Assembly (NCBI GenBank): GCA_963854835.1
Contig: OY978525.1
Span: 59,398,355-59,462,354, forward strand
DNA length: 64,000 nt
From: Megamerina dolium
Taxonomy: Eukaryota; Arthropoda; Insecta; Diptera; Megamerinidae
Direction: 5' to 3'
The position numbers and the translations under genes are program-made. Shown one piece after another: positions 31,915 through 42,581 of the stretch; the stretch's first letter is position 1; each line of letters starts with the position of its first letter. The notes under the pieces were generated by a model. The model worked only from the letters and a program-made list of their open reading frames with translations, made no database searches and was not told where the DNA came from.

Positions 31915-32956
31915 TTATTTTTGAAAGTCTTTCTTGCTGTCAAGTCTAGAGAATTTTTCACGATTTTCTAATGTCACCGCCATAACTCCTTTTCGATTAT
32001 GTTCTAAAACTCTTTTGGATACACTAGCCAGCAATTGAACATGTCTTTCCGTTCCTTGTATGTGTACTGGAATTTTCGGATCAGGCAGCGGTGGATCAAT
32101 GTCTTCTAAATATTGTTGTAGATATTCATAAGGAATATTTCGAGTGAATGGTGGTTCGAATAAGATTGAATTATCATTCATGTCAATCATATTCGTAAAA
32201 TCTGTGCAATTGAAGTTTATGATAGGCTTTTTATAAACTCTCAGTAGCATCGGATCCACATGGTTACGGTAGTGTAAAATTTTTTTTAGAGCTAAGTCGC
32301 GTATTTTTTTTTCATCGTCGAACAACATTGCCAATAAAATGTCAATACGAGTTTTCTTTAACAACATTATTTACAATTTGGCTTAAATTCGAATCCAAAT
32401 ATTGAGTCCAACGTATGAATTTATAAAATAATACACTACCGTGCTTCTACTAAATGTGTACTATGCTCATAATCACTTTCCTGGTCTTCTTCTGGCACGT
32501 ATGTTAGACCCTGGCTCTCTTCAATTGTTTCTATTATTGTAGATGTAGGTGCTTGCTCTTCAATTTCTGTCTGGTATTCCGGTATCGTAGATCTTCTGTC
32601 ATTATGTTGATCCATCATAAACTCTTTCAACTCTTCTGGAATCATTCCACATGAGCATAGAGCAGCTTTCAAGTCACATTTACATTTCCCAATGTAAAAT
32701 AATTCTTTTATGGATCGTAAGAAAGATGTGAGACTGGAGCATATGTTTTATATGAAAACATTTTACTTTGCATTTTAGCACGTTCGGCCAAGAAAAAATA
32801 GCATCTTAAAATATCCTGTTTAGTTGGCAGATTCAGACCAGACAAATCAGAAGACATACCAAAAGCAGGAACATCGTGAGAAGGCATATGTTTCAAACTA
32901 CTTTCGGTACTTATTGATGTTGGTGCGGCTTGTGATGTTGACGGCAATAGATCCAT
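31915..32956 (-). pseudogene. Uncharacterised gene inside the long-TIR element
   Basis: Three minus-strand blocks read in order. Block 1 (32956-32708) starts MDLLPSTSQAAPTSISTESS and includes LPTKQDILRCYFFLAERAK. Block 2 (to 32436) continues after a one-base frame change with IKELFYIGKCKCDLKAALCS and the acidic IEESQGLTYVPEEDQESDYE. Block 3 (32367-31915) has KTRIDILLAMLFDDEKKIRD, a leucine-rich helix, and ends with IPVHIQGTERHVQLLASVSK then RKGVMAVTLENREKFSRLDS. Between blocks 2 and 3 a GT…AG intron is possible (donor after GCACG near 32442). The end pattern (P.H.Q..ER.V.L…S..V…R.G…R…SK.DF) resembles one I recall from uncharacterised invertebrate proteins. No DDE triad or nuclease motif is visible. 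Could be a passenger, a capture or an unrecognised transposase. Confidence 0.6.
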
Positions 32957-33220
32957 GTTTAAAATTAAATATTAATTAATTAATTTATAAATATTAAGAT
33001 TTTCCAGCTAGATTTTGAGGTTTTCTTCCTTCAAAAGCTGGTAAAAATGTGATTTAGGTCTTAGCTTGAAATCTATCGATTTTATTTTTAGAAAAGCTGG
33101 AAAAAGGAACAAAATGTATGGAATATGATTTAACAATTTATAATTCGAGTATGTATTTTGAATATATTCAATACAAAGTCAAAAATTCGTCTATTTCCAC
33201 AACAGTATCGTATATTTTTC

Positions 33221-33495
33221 CAAAAAAATGTACGAAAGCGCCCTCTGGCGGCACTAAAAAATAAAAATTAATGTCAAAAATGGATTCCGCGACCCAAAAA
33301 ACCCCCACATACACATTTGGCTAAAGGAAATAGCATTTTTTTGCCTCTATTCTCGAATATTTCTAGAAAAAAAAACCTATTTTGAAAAATCCGGGGGCTC
33401 GAAATTAGAGCTATGGTTTCTTTGGCAAATTTGCTTAGAATGACCCATAGAATAAGAATCACGATGAGCCTTTGGGTCGAAAAAATTTGACCCAC

Positions 33496-33497
<2 letters not shown>
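33221..33497. repeat. Right long terminal inverted repeat (~277 bp)
   Basis: Inverted match to 31291-31582, ending TTTGACCCACCC before TTA. Confidence 0.82.

Positions 33498-33567
<70 letters not shown>
33498..33567. repeat. (AT)n tract
   Basis: Continuation of the AT run that also precedes the long-TIR element. Confidence 0.93.
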
Positions 33568-33576
<9 letters not shown>

Positions 33577-33926
33577 TGTGGCACTTAAAGCCCCAAAGGG
33601 CTCATTGGCCGAGCTTCTCTTCCATTACTGTTATGCGTCTTAAATTTTGGACAGTATTAGAATGGACCTACTTATTTTAGCCGGTTCCGAACGACAGAAT
33701 ACTTGTGACATCACTTTTTCTGAGCTTTGTCACAGTTATTTTTTTTTAGAAGCTTTTTCATGGCAAGTTGTTACTGTCGTAAGAATTGCCAATTGCTTGC
33801 CGACAGGTGGGTACCGTTCGAAAGAAAAATCTTTTTCGATATTAAATTTGTTATGCATCAGCCGGGGATTGAAACACGACCTACAGATCAGAAGGTCAAC
33901 ACACCAAACACTGAGCTAAGGCACCT
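33568..33926 (-). mobile_element. tRNA-headed SINE, copy 3
   Basis: Full-length family member on the minus strand. It shares with copy 2 the head variants CCTTAGCTCAGTGTTTGGTG-like and the damaged B box TGTTTCAATCCC, and the same 35-bp AT-rich spacer to a rosa element. Its 3' end retains GCTTTAAGTGCCACATATTT, which copy 2 lacks. Confidence 0.9.
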
Positions 33927-33961
33927 ACATATATGTATATTTATACATATATATATATATA

Positions 33962-35267
33962 AAGGGTTATCCATTTCGCGGTTTCAAAAGTAAATGTAAA
34001 TAAAACACATATAAAATATTTTTTATCATGATATTTCTTTTTTATTATAAAGTTTGAACGTTGACATTATGTGTGAAATACTACATAATTTAAATGACCA
34101 CCACGCGAATTGTTGCAAGCATCGATTCTTTTGAGGTAATTTTCGACCACTTTTTGACACATATTGGGCGATATCTCAGCCATAACGTGACGAATGTTGG
34201 TTTTTAGGTGCTCAAGAGTTAAAGGTTTATCTGCATAAACACGGTCTTTCGCGTAGCCCCAAAAAAAAAAAGTCAAGCGGTGTCAAATCGCATGATCTTG
34301 GTGGCCACTTGATATCGCCACGACGAGAAATTACGCGGCCAGAAAATTTCTCTTGCAATAAAGCCATATTCGCTCGTGTTGTGTGGCATGTGGCACCGTC
34401 TTGTTGAAACCACATATTCTCTAAGTCCTATTCTTCAATAGCAGACAAAAAAAAGTCGGTTATCATATGACCATAACGCTCCGAATTGACGGTGACAGTC
34501 GTTCCATCGTCGTTTTCGAAGAAGTAAGGTCCAATCACACCTCCGGACCAAAGAGCGCACCAAGCAGTGACTTTTTGTGGATGTAGTGGCCTCTCTTCAA
34601 TTACTTGAGGATTCTCAGAACCCCAAATACGACAATTTTGTTTGTTAACATACCCACCGAGTGAGAAATGTGCTTCGTCGCTGAAGAAAATTTTGTTCGA
34701 AAAATCGCCGTCCACCGCCTGCTGTTCAAGCACCCATTCGACGTGTCTACGACGTTGTGAATGGTCAGCTGGCTTCAGTTGTTGTGTGAGCTGGATTTTA
34801 TATGGATGTAGGTGTAGATCCAAATGCAAAATACGCCATAATGTGCCGTAAGACAGTCCTAATTCCTGAGAACGACGAGGAATCGACACATTCGGGTCTT
34901 CGGCAACACTTTCACTTACAGCAGCGATATTTTCGGTGGTACGAGCGAAACGATGATGCACAGACCTTACAATATCTGTAACCGATCCAGTCTCTCCATA
35001 TTTCTTCACAATTTTGCCAATTGCATGCGTAGTTGGACGATTATGTAAACCATAATCTCCTCTTAAAGCACAATATGTGGCTGTGGCAGTATCACCATTT
35101 TTGTAGTAGGTTTTTACAATTTTAATGCGTTGTGCGATAGTTAAGCGATCCATTTACGCAAATGTCAGACTTTGAACTGAAAAAGAAAGAAATTGTTTTA
35201 ACAATTCAGTTTGACAGATGTCGAATTCTAGCCCTATACTTTTGAGATCGCGAAATGGATAACCATT
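33962..35267 (-). mobile_element. rosa-like mariner, copy B
   Basis: Inverted ends AAGGGTTATCCATTTCGCGG (left) and a slightly mutated right end (CGCGAAATGGATAACCATT), with TA on both sides (33960-33961, 35268-35269). The orientation is opposite to copy A, and the SINE neighbour lies on the same side relative to the transposase. Confidence 0.93.
34070..35153 (-). pseudogene. rosa-like mariner transposase, copy B, two lesions
   Basis: Starts MDRLTIAQRIKIVKTYYKNG at 35153. It is open for 241 codons through the HTH domains and the first catalytic Asp (FFSDEAHFSLGG), to a TAG at the Tyr of EEYDLEN (~34425). Past the stop, MWFQQDGATCHTTRANMALL (second Asp) and CDLTPLDFF (third Asp) are readable. 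A run of A's at 34261-34271 then shifts the frame and the C-terminus continues at 34067-34276. Nonfunctional as it stands. The stop differs from that of copy A. Confidence 0.92.
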
Positions 35268-35569
<302 letters not shown>

Positions 35570-35573
35570 TTGC

Positions 35574-35744
35574 AAGTACATTAGAGTGTTATTGTAAATA
35601 GTTGATTGTAAATAGAGATTATTAAATAAATTGTTGCTGTATATAGTTGTATAGAATAAGTGAAGCAGTCATTATTAACAGAATCCAGTGATCGAACAAG
35701 GTAAATCAAATAGAATTAAACGCTCACAGAATAAAAACGTAACA
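35574..35744 (+). repeat. 3' LTR of the gypsy element, second part
   Basis: Continues the LTR interrupted at 29318 (AAGTACATTAGAGTG…AAAACGTAACA). Both parts total 422 bp against 438 bp for the 5' LTR. Confidence 0.93.
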
Positions 35745-35747
35745 AAA

Positions 35748-36213
35748 CTCACCACCGAATGACGGTGACGCAGCGGTTGGCCGTGGCGGAAGAATCAACA
35801 GCACTTTGATTTTTTACGTAGAACCGTGTCAGCTGATCACTCTCTATGCTTACAGGAGTGCCAGATTAGACTTCTATAAATAAATAAGAAATAAACTAAG
35901 AAAATTTAGTTTTATTTTATTAATCAAAACTATCATTGTGTTTAGTTATTTATTAAAATATACTTCACGTATATTAATTTTTTTTTTTTAGTTTTTAACA
36001 TCTATATTATGAAATTTGATCATGAATATGGTAAGTGTGATTAAAAGCATGCACGCACAGTGATACATGGCAACATTGTTATGTATGTATACAAGAAAGA
36101 ACAGTCGATTCCTCCGTTGCCGCTACGGGCATAACTTTTGACAAATTTTTGTTCTTACGTATCTGCGGTACGGAAGGGAGGTAAGTTCGTGGCTAGTTGC
36201 ACCATAAGCCGGT
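35748..36213. repeat. Diverged relative of the MITE at 59771-59975
   Basis: Shares with that MITE, inverted, the words ACTCACCACCG, GTGTCAGCTGA, TTGTTCTTACGTA and GTGGCTAGTTGCA, but spread over 466 bp. It may be a longer relative or one split by an insertion around 35840-36090. Confidence 0.45.
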
Positions 36214-36239
36214 GGTTATACGGTGCTATGGACGACGAC

Positions 36240-37160
36240 GATTGAGTAGAAATAGAAAACCATTTATCTGTTATTGATAAAAATAACCACAATACAATAG
36301 AAACAATCAACAAATTAAAATTAACAACAATTTTAATCACACTTTTACTTTAATTAAAGAGACTATAGAAGCAGATCAATCCATAAAAAAAAAAAATAAA
36401 TATGTGGCAACATAAAGCCCCAAAGGGCTCATTGGCCGAGCTTCTCTTCCATTACTGTTGTGCGTCTTAAATTTTGGACAATATTAGAAGGGACCTACTT
36501 ATTTTAGCCGGTTCCGAACGGCAGCACTTGTGACATCACTTTTTCTGAGCTTTGTCACAGAGTTCTTTAAGAAGCTTTTTCATGGCAAGTTGTTACTGAC
36601 GGAAGAATTGCCAATTGCTTGCCGACAGGTGGGTACCGTTCGAAAGAAAAATCTTATCGATATTAAATTTGTTATGCATCAGCCGGGGATTGAACCACCG
36701 ACCTACAGATCAGAAGGCGAACACACTAACCACTGAGCTACGGCACCCAATCCAATCCATAATAACTGGAAAACTTAAATCAATTACGAAGCAAGAAGAA
36801 AAGAAATTAACTAAGCAATATTTTCTAGATTATATGATTAGAATAAAAATAAAAATACAAGAAAATACTGCTTCTGCTAGTTAGGAGTACTGAATCCTAA
36901 CATGGTAAATAGCCACGAAATTGCCAAATGTAATATTGATTTCCTAAAACTTCTAAATATATGATTAGGTGTAGCAACATATTGAAGATCATTGTATTCG
37001 CTATAAAAATTCCATCAGAATTAAAAAAAATTAATAAAATATTGTTGACGCCAATTCCTAATTTTAAAGGGTTCCAAGTTGATGAAAAAACTGAATACAT
37101 TATAAAAAATGAAAATAAAATTACACGTTTGACGAAAATAAATGACTTAAAGAACTAAAA
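36240..37160 (+). pseudogene. Probable errantivirus env remnant, split by SINE copy 4
   Basis: AT-rich, lysine- and isoleucine-rich frames broken by many stops. Before the SINE: NNHNTIETINKLKLTTILIT. After it: ITGKLKSITKQEEKKLTKQY. At 36961-37158: ILKIIVFAIKIPSELKKINK, then LTPIPNFKGFQVDEKTEYII. The last segment resembles the fusion-protein-like env of gypsy errantiviruses by its P.PN..G.Q…E..I pattern. The identification is weak and rests on pattern memory. Confidence 0.4.
36387..36752 (-). mobile_element. tRNA-headed SINE, copy 4 (full length)
   Basis: Minus orientation, B box intact. Flanked by the 10-bp duplication CAATCCATAA (36377-36386 and 36753-36762), so it is a genuine retroposition event. 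Confidence 0.92.
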
Positions 37161-37408
37161 GTAAGCAAACATTGTACGATAGAGATAAATTCAAATATGT
37201 AAAAATTACTAATGAAGAATACATAAATAAAAAATAACGCTTTAACCTTAAAAAATATTGTAAATGAAAAATTAAATAATTCTTGTGACGAAAGGCAAAT
37301 TAATCTAAAAGAAAACTATTTTATTATATTCAATAATTGCATTATACAGATTGGAAGAAAAATACACAGTAACAAAATTGCCACTTGTGTAAACAAATTT
37401 GTAATACA
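37161..37408. other. AT-rich sequence without recognised gene
   Basis: Probably more of the env-like remnant; no motif seen. Confidence 0.35.
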
Positions 37409-38028
37409 GTCGAACTTCTCTATAGTGAACTTCTATACAATGAAGCTCTCCCTATTATGAATTGATTTCAAACACACAACTTTTTCGTTCCAATTTCATT
37501 GTATTTAGATCTCCTTATAATGAATTTCCATACAATGAAGTTTTCTATCAATAAAGCAATTTTGCAGGTGTAAATTTCACTCACATGCGGTTTTGTCTCC
37601 ATATAATGAATTTTTCAAACAATGTTCTGGAAAATCGTGGAGTTCCGACTATGGCAGGTACATATTTATTTATTATTTTTGTGTGCATATATACATATTT
37701 TAATCCTAATGCCAAATAAATGTGTGATGTACATTAATTTTACATTTATAGTCAGATAACGATGAAGAAGAACCGGCCGGTGAAGAATTGGCTGACGTCA
37801 ATAAGACGATACCTACATTGGAGCACGTTTCTTCATCAATTGATGTACTTCGAACTTTTGTGGAGATGAGGAGTAACGTGCCGACTAATGTATTTAAATC
37901 TCTTAATGTATTAGAAGGTTTTGTTGAGGAAGAGAAATGGAAGAGTGTAATCCAAACTAAAATACCTGATTATTTTAAATAAAAATGGAAAAAAATACAC
38001 ATTTGCTAGTTCATTAAATGATAGATAA
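37409..38028 (+). mobile_element. Pogo/Tigger-type element fragment
   Basis: The left end CAGTCGAACTTCTCTATAGT follows the CAGT…AACCTC..TATA pattern of Tigger-like TIRs. It is followed by degenerate repeats of CTATACAATGAAG-like words and a C-terminal transposase exon. The middle is deleted and the right end is cut off by the rosa copy C junction near 38029. Confidence 0.7.
37752..37982 (+). pseudogene. Tigger-like transposase last exon
   Basis: After a splice-acceptor-like ACATTTATAG (37742-37751) the frame reads SDNDEEEPAGEELADVNKTI, then PTLEHVSSSIDVLRTFVEMR and NVPTNVFKSLNVLEGF, and ends VIQTKIPDYFK-stop. This acidic linker plus the final K.TDYF-type ending is characteristic of Tigger/pogo C-termini. 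The catalytic exons are absent. Could in principle be a spliced domesticated gene, but the adjoining TIR favours a transposon relic. Confidence 0.72.
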
Positions 38029-38036
38029 GCTAACAC

Positions 38037-38776
38037 CTACATCCATATAAAATCCAGCTCACACAACAACTGAAGCCAGCTGACCATTCACAACGTCGTA
38101 GATACGTCGAATGGGTGCTTGAACAGCAGGCGGTGGACGGCGATTTTTCGAACAAAATTTTCTTCAGCGACGAAGCACATTTCTCACTCGGTGGGTATGT
38201 TAACAAACAAAATTGTCGTATTTGGGGTTCTGAGAATCCTCAAGTAATTGAAGAGAGGCCACTACATACACAAAAAGTCACTGCTTGGTGCGCTCTTTGG
38301 TCCGGCGGTGTGATTGGACCTTACTTCTTCGAAAACGACGATGGAACGACTGTCACCGTCAATTCGGAGCGTTATGGTCATATGATAACTGACTTTTTTT
38401 TGCCTGCTATTGAAGAATATGACTTAGAGAATATGTGGTTTCAACAAGAAGGTGACACATGCCACACAACTCGAGCGAATATGGCTTTATTGCAAGAGAA
38501 ATTTTCTAGCCGCGTAATTTCTCGTCGTGGCGATATCAAGTGGCCACCAAGATCATGCGATTTGACACCGCTTGACTTTTTTTGTGGGGCTACGCGAAAG
38601 ACCGTGTTTATGCAGATAAACCTTTAACTCTTGAGCTCCTAAAAACCAACATTCGTCACGTTATGGCTGAGATACCGCCCAATATGTGTCAAAAAGTGGT
38701 CGAAAATTACCTCAAAAGAATCGATGTTTGCAACAATTCACGTGGTGATCATTTAAATGTAGTATTTCACACATAA
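38037..38776 (+). pseudogene. rosa-like mariner transposase, copy C, partial
   Basis: The first ~115 codons are missing. It runs from IQLTQQLKPADHSQRRRYVE through FFSDEAHFSLGG (first Asp) and MWFQQEGDTCHTT, where the second catalytic Asp is changed to Glu (QEGD for QDGA). It reaches CDLTPLDFF (third Asp), where a T-run at ~38576-38583 shifts the frame, and the end is read at 38582-38776. Truncation, active-site change and frameshift make it inactive. It has GAA where copy A has its stop. Confidence 0.92.
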
Positions 38777-38823
38777 TGTCAAAGTTCAAACTTTATAATA
38801 AAAAGAAAAAATGAAATATCATG

Positions 38824-39156
38824 TGGGTGATCTGATCTGTAGGTCGTGGTTCAATCCCCGGCTGATGCATAACAAATTTAATATCGAAAAGATTTTTCTT
38901 TCGATCGGTACCCGCCTGTCGGCAAGCAATTGGCAATTCTTCCGACAGTAACAACTTGCCATGAAAAAGCTTTTTAAAGAACTCTGTGACAAAGCTCAGA
39001 AAAAGTGATGTCACAAGTGTTCTGCCGTTCGGAACCGTCTAAAATAAGTAGGTCCCTTCTAATATTGTCCAAAATTTAAGACGCACAACAGTAATGGAAG
39101 AGAAGCTCGGCCAATGAGCCCTTTGGGGCTTTATGTGCCACATATTTATTTTTTTT
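38824..39156 (+). mobile_element. tRNA-headed SINE, copy 5, inside rosa copy C
   Basis: Lacks the first ~35 bp including the A box and starts at ATCTGATCTGTAGGTCG; B box intact. Flanked by TATCATG (38817-38823, 39157-39163), which is single in rosa copy A. Confidence 0.9.
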
Positions 39157-39236
39157 TATCATGATAAAAAATATTTTATATGTGTTTTATTTACATTTAC
39201 TTTTGAAACCGCAAAATGGATAACCCTTTATATATG

Positions 39237-39411
39237 ACTGCTTCTGTTAGAATTAAGTTAGTCTTAAGATTCGTGTCAACCAGAAAGGCTGAAATTGATG
39301 AAAATAAATAAATTTATAAAAACTGAAGTTCTTATTCTTTTATACTTAAAAAATTTGTGTCCGAAGACACAAAACCATAAGTCACGTACTCCAGCAACGC
39401 GAAGTCTTAGC
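39237..39411 (-). repeat. Inverted copy of the 13128-13285 repeat
   Basis: See 13128. Starts immediately after the rosa copy C right end; fragmentary. Confidence 0.55.
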
Positions 39412-39683
39412 AAATAGCTTACAATATCGTTATTTACAATTAATTATCAAACCCCTGCGAAACTCATAGTAAGGAATATTTTTCCAAGGATTCCCTTTTG
39501 TTTTTCCTATAATTTCATACTGAATATTTCCTATACTGTGTTTTATTTAATAAAAGCGTAAAGATTAAAAAAAAACTAATTAGACTTACTTTTATTATTT
39601 ACGTAATGAGTCTTAGTTTATTAGAGAACTAAGGATCAAATTAGTAAGAATGTTATTTGTTTATTTTTGTATGTATGAAATCA

Positions 39684-39914
39684 AACTACACCAATTCCAA
39701 TTGTAAATGAGAAAGGGTCAATTGTAAATGATATAAAAATTGTATTTGCTGTAGATATTTCAAAAATATGTATACAAATGAGTCTTGTATTCATTTTACA
39801 CTTTCTCATTTACAATTGACTATTCTCATTTTCATTTGACGCTTTCGCATATTCATTTGACTATGCTTATTTTCAGTTAACGGTTTCTAATTTACAATTG
39901 GAAATGGTGTAGTT
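39684..39914. mobile_element. Palindromic MITE (231 bp), ACTACACCA ends
   Basis: The left end AACTACACCAATTCCAATTG and the inverted right end AACTACACCATTTCCAATTG match with one mismatch over ~25 bp. The inner words TTTACAATTGAC recur in both orientations. No clear target duplication. Confidence 0.7.
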
Positions 39915-40651
39915 CATCACAAACAAAAAGTAGAAGGAAACGATATTTTCTTTAACTGAAAAGGTTCAGTAACAAAGCCTGAAGTGTCAGTTTCCATTTC
40001 GCTTAACATCACTTATAAAATTATTAGCTTCGTAATCATATTCCTAGTATACTTTAGAAAAACCTATTAGGAATCCTACTAAGCTACTATTATATAAAAG
40101 CTCTCTTTTACTCAATTGTTAATTGGGAAGTTTGTGAATACAGTAGTAGTTTTATAGCCGGATAATGTGTGGTAAATTGTGATGTGATACCTCTGAAACA
40201 ATGTAAAGTGGTATTCTCATGCACAAACACATGTTGCAAACAGCCGTCCTTTGCGATGCACCTGATGCACGTTTATGGTTTACCCGTTACTTGTTTACCT
40301 AATCGATACTGTTGTTATAATGGATGAGCGATAACCGGCGTTAATAAGCACGTGGAGAACGTGAATGGCGCATGCATTAGCCGCATTTGAAAATTCCCTA
40401 ATACTACATTACACTACCATATTGTTCAGCTTTAAATCCACCACACAAACCGCTTGTGTACAACAACACTAAATTGCCAAATATTTCACGCACCCGACTG
40501 AAATTTCATCCTCTCGCGATGACAAATATTGGTCGACTGGTACAATATGCAGAAAATGAAATCACTCACATAGAGAAGTAATAGAGCCTTCGGTGGTACA
40601 GAGGAATCTGAATGAGTCACAAATATGATTTATATGTATCATAGTTGTGGC
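39915..40651. other. No gene or repeat recognised
   Basis: Mixed-composition sequence with short motif-free frames. It reads CTATTATATAAAAGCTC near 40087, TATA-like but without a gene downstream. Confidence 0.45.
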
Positions 40652-41312
40652 CAATGTTGCCAGATTTTTTTTTCAAAAAACTGTGAAACTGACAAAAAAA
40701 AACTGTATTTTGAACCAAAAAACTGTAACCTTCAAAAACGAGATTTTTGTAAAATAACGTTTCTTTTTTTGATTTTATTTAAAAAACAACACAAAACAAT
40801 TCATTTTGAATGGTGAGTGGCGGAGAATGTACCGGGTTTGCTTCGTTTTCAGTACTCCCTTGTCGTTTTCTACTACCTAAATTATAAAATTTGACATAAA
40901 AATTCGAATTCCATTTACTCTTAGATTTCTTACCACTTTTTGTTCAAAACTTGTCCATTTTTAACGGAAAAAAGATCAAACAGCCACCAACGTACAGAAA
41001 ACTTCTTCTTCTTCACTCAGAAAACAATAGCAATACACAAATGACAAACAAATTGCCGTATCGAAGCATGGTTGCAATTTAATCACAGGGTCCCCGTGAG
41101 CTTTCATTTATTTATTTATCTACAATGCTGTTCCCTGTAGACAAATATATAATATACTTTTATTAAAATTAAAAAAATATAAATGTTTTCTATTTCTCTT
41201 TTTAAATTTGAAATAAAAAACTGTAATTTGTACTACGACGTATTTGTAAAAAACTGTGAGCTTGTCTAAAAAACTGTAATTTACAGTTAAAACTGTAAAT
41301 ATGGCAACACTG
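40652..41312. mobile_element. hAT-type non-autonomous element (661 bp)
   Basis: Ends CAATGTTGCCAGATTT and, inverted, CAGTGTTGCCATATTT. The 8-bp flanks are GTTGTGGC (40644-40651) and GCTGTGGC (41313-41320), one mismatch. The subterminal word AAAAAACTGTA recurs in both arms. An 8-bp duplication and CA(G)TG ends fit hAT. No transposase inside. Confidence 0.78.
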
Positions 41313-41814
41313 GCTGTGGCTCATACCGAAGAATACTAAAGAGAATTTAATCTCTCCCTCTCGCAAAATCAGCATCTTTATAAACACTTATCACGTCTTG
41401 TTGTTATTGTATTACTCTCTGGCCATTTTTGGTTACTCATCAGCGTTAGCTTTTCATATGCCTTTTTAATCTAAAATTGCAGTACATTGGTAGGAAAAGT
41501 AGACAATAATATATTTATATAAATACAATAAAACAATTAATTTTACGAAATAATAAAACAAAAAGACAAATAAACACAAACCAGTTAGAACTTTTACTGT
41601 TCTTAGTCATATTTCCTTATGCCGTGGTTATATAACCGATCAATTGAGCGCTAATAAAAAAATTGTTGGTTTCAATACAAAATGAAAAATGAACATATTA
41701 ATGTCAATCAGTTCTAATTGCTGTACTCGATACCAATCAGACCAATTTCACCAGTATTGCCATATGCAATTTGATATAAAGAAAAGAAAATTTAAATCTA
41801 TTATTTTATTTAGA

Positions 41815-42010
41815 AATTTTGTTTTCGTGGAGCAGACCTGAAGAACAGAAGAAATTATTACTCTGGTGCAAATTAATGAACGCTAGTAGGATACACGAAA
41901 TCCGAGTTATTCTAATGCAACAGCAATTGTCTAAAATTGCTGGCGATATAGCAAAATATGATATCCAGGCAAAATTTCAGTCCTTGAAGCCGATATAGGA
42001 AAGAGTTGAC
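41815..42010 (+). pseudogene. Myb/SANT-like gene remnant, left arm
   Basis: Degenerate copy of the gene read in the right arm: FSWSRPEE-like start (FVFVEQT in frame after indels), then LITL-equivalent and LQINER-equivalent codons and ESELF, broken by insertions and a deletion of the Myb third helix. Identified only through its match to 42975-43212. Confidence 0.5.
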
Positions 42011-42581
42011 AACTATTGACACCAGCACAGCCAGTTGTTGATCCGGGGGTATTGCATTTCCAACTGGCGTTTCACTTTTTATTTGTATTCTTTTCAATGA
42101 GCCGCAGGATGCTCTGTAATTTCGCATTGGTCATCCTTATGTAGTTTAGAAGGCCCAGAAATAGTAATGTTGTAATTCCTTTGTCAGGAATGTGAAAGAG
42201 CCGTTTGTACTTCGTTTTTTACGCCATTTTTTATACCACTTGATCGTTTTCTTTTTTGTTATTGTCCCAAAAACACATTCTCAGCATATATGGTTGCTGT
42301 TTTTATCAAATCATTCAGCGCGGTATCCATTATGGAATCAATTGAAATTTAATGCAGCACAATTATTTTGATAAAGTATTACACATCTATCACATTAATC
42401 ATGTGTAACCACCCAACAATCTAAATTGGTGAAACGGAAAATTAGCGCCCTGATTAACGTTCAATTGATTGATGACATAACAACGTAGTAATGCTGTGGA
42501 TATAGACAGAGGTGTAATATTTTATAAAAATAATTGTGCTGCATTAAATTTCAATTGCTTTCATAATAGATACCGCGCTGA

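Larger units (their letters stand above)
31291..33497 (-). mobile_element. Long-TIR DNA element with an uncharacterised gene (2207 bp)
   Basis: Both ends start GGGTGGGTCAAATT. The inverted repeat then continues, with scattered mismatches, for roughly 280 bp (shared blocks AAAGAAACCATAGCTCTAA, AGCCAAATGTGTATGTGGGG, CAGAGGGCGCTTTCGT). TTA flanks it on both sides (31288-31290, 33498-33500), and it sits within an (AT)n tract. A 3-bp TWA-type duplication and G-rich ends recall PIF/Harbinger, but no Harbinger transposase is inside. The only coding content is the gene at 31915-32956. Superfamily unknown. Confidence 0.82.
38029..39228 (+). mobile_element. rosa-like mariner, copy C (5'-truncated, with SINE inside)
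   Basis: It begins abruptly within the transposase at ACACCTACATCC and ends at the right TIR (…GGATAACCCTT, then TA). SINE copy 5 splits its 3' untranslated part, with TATCATG on both sides. Confidence 0.9.
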
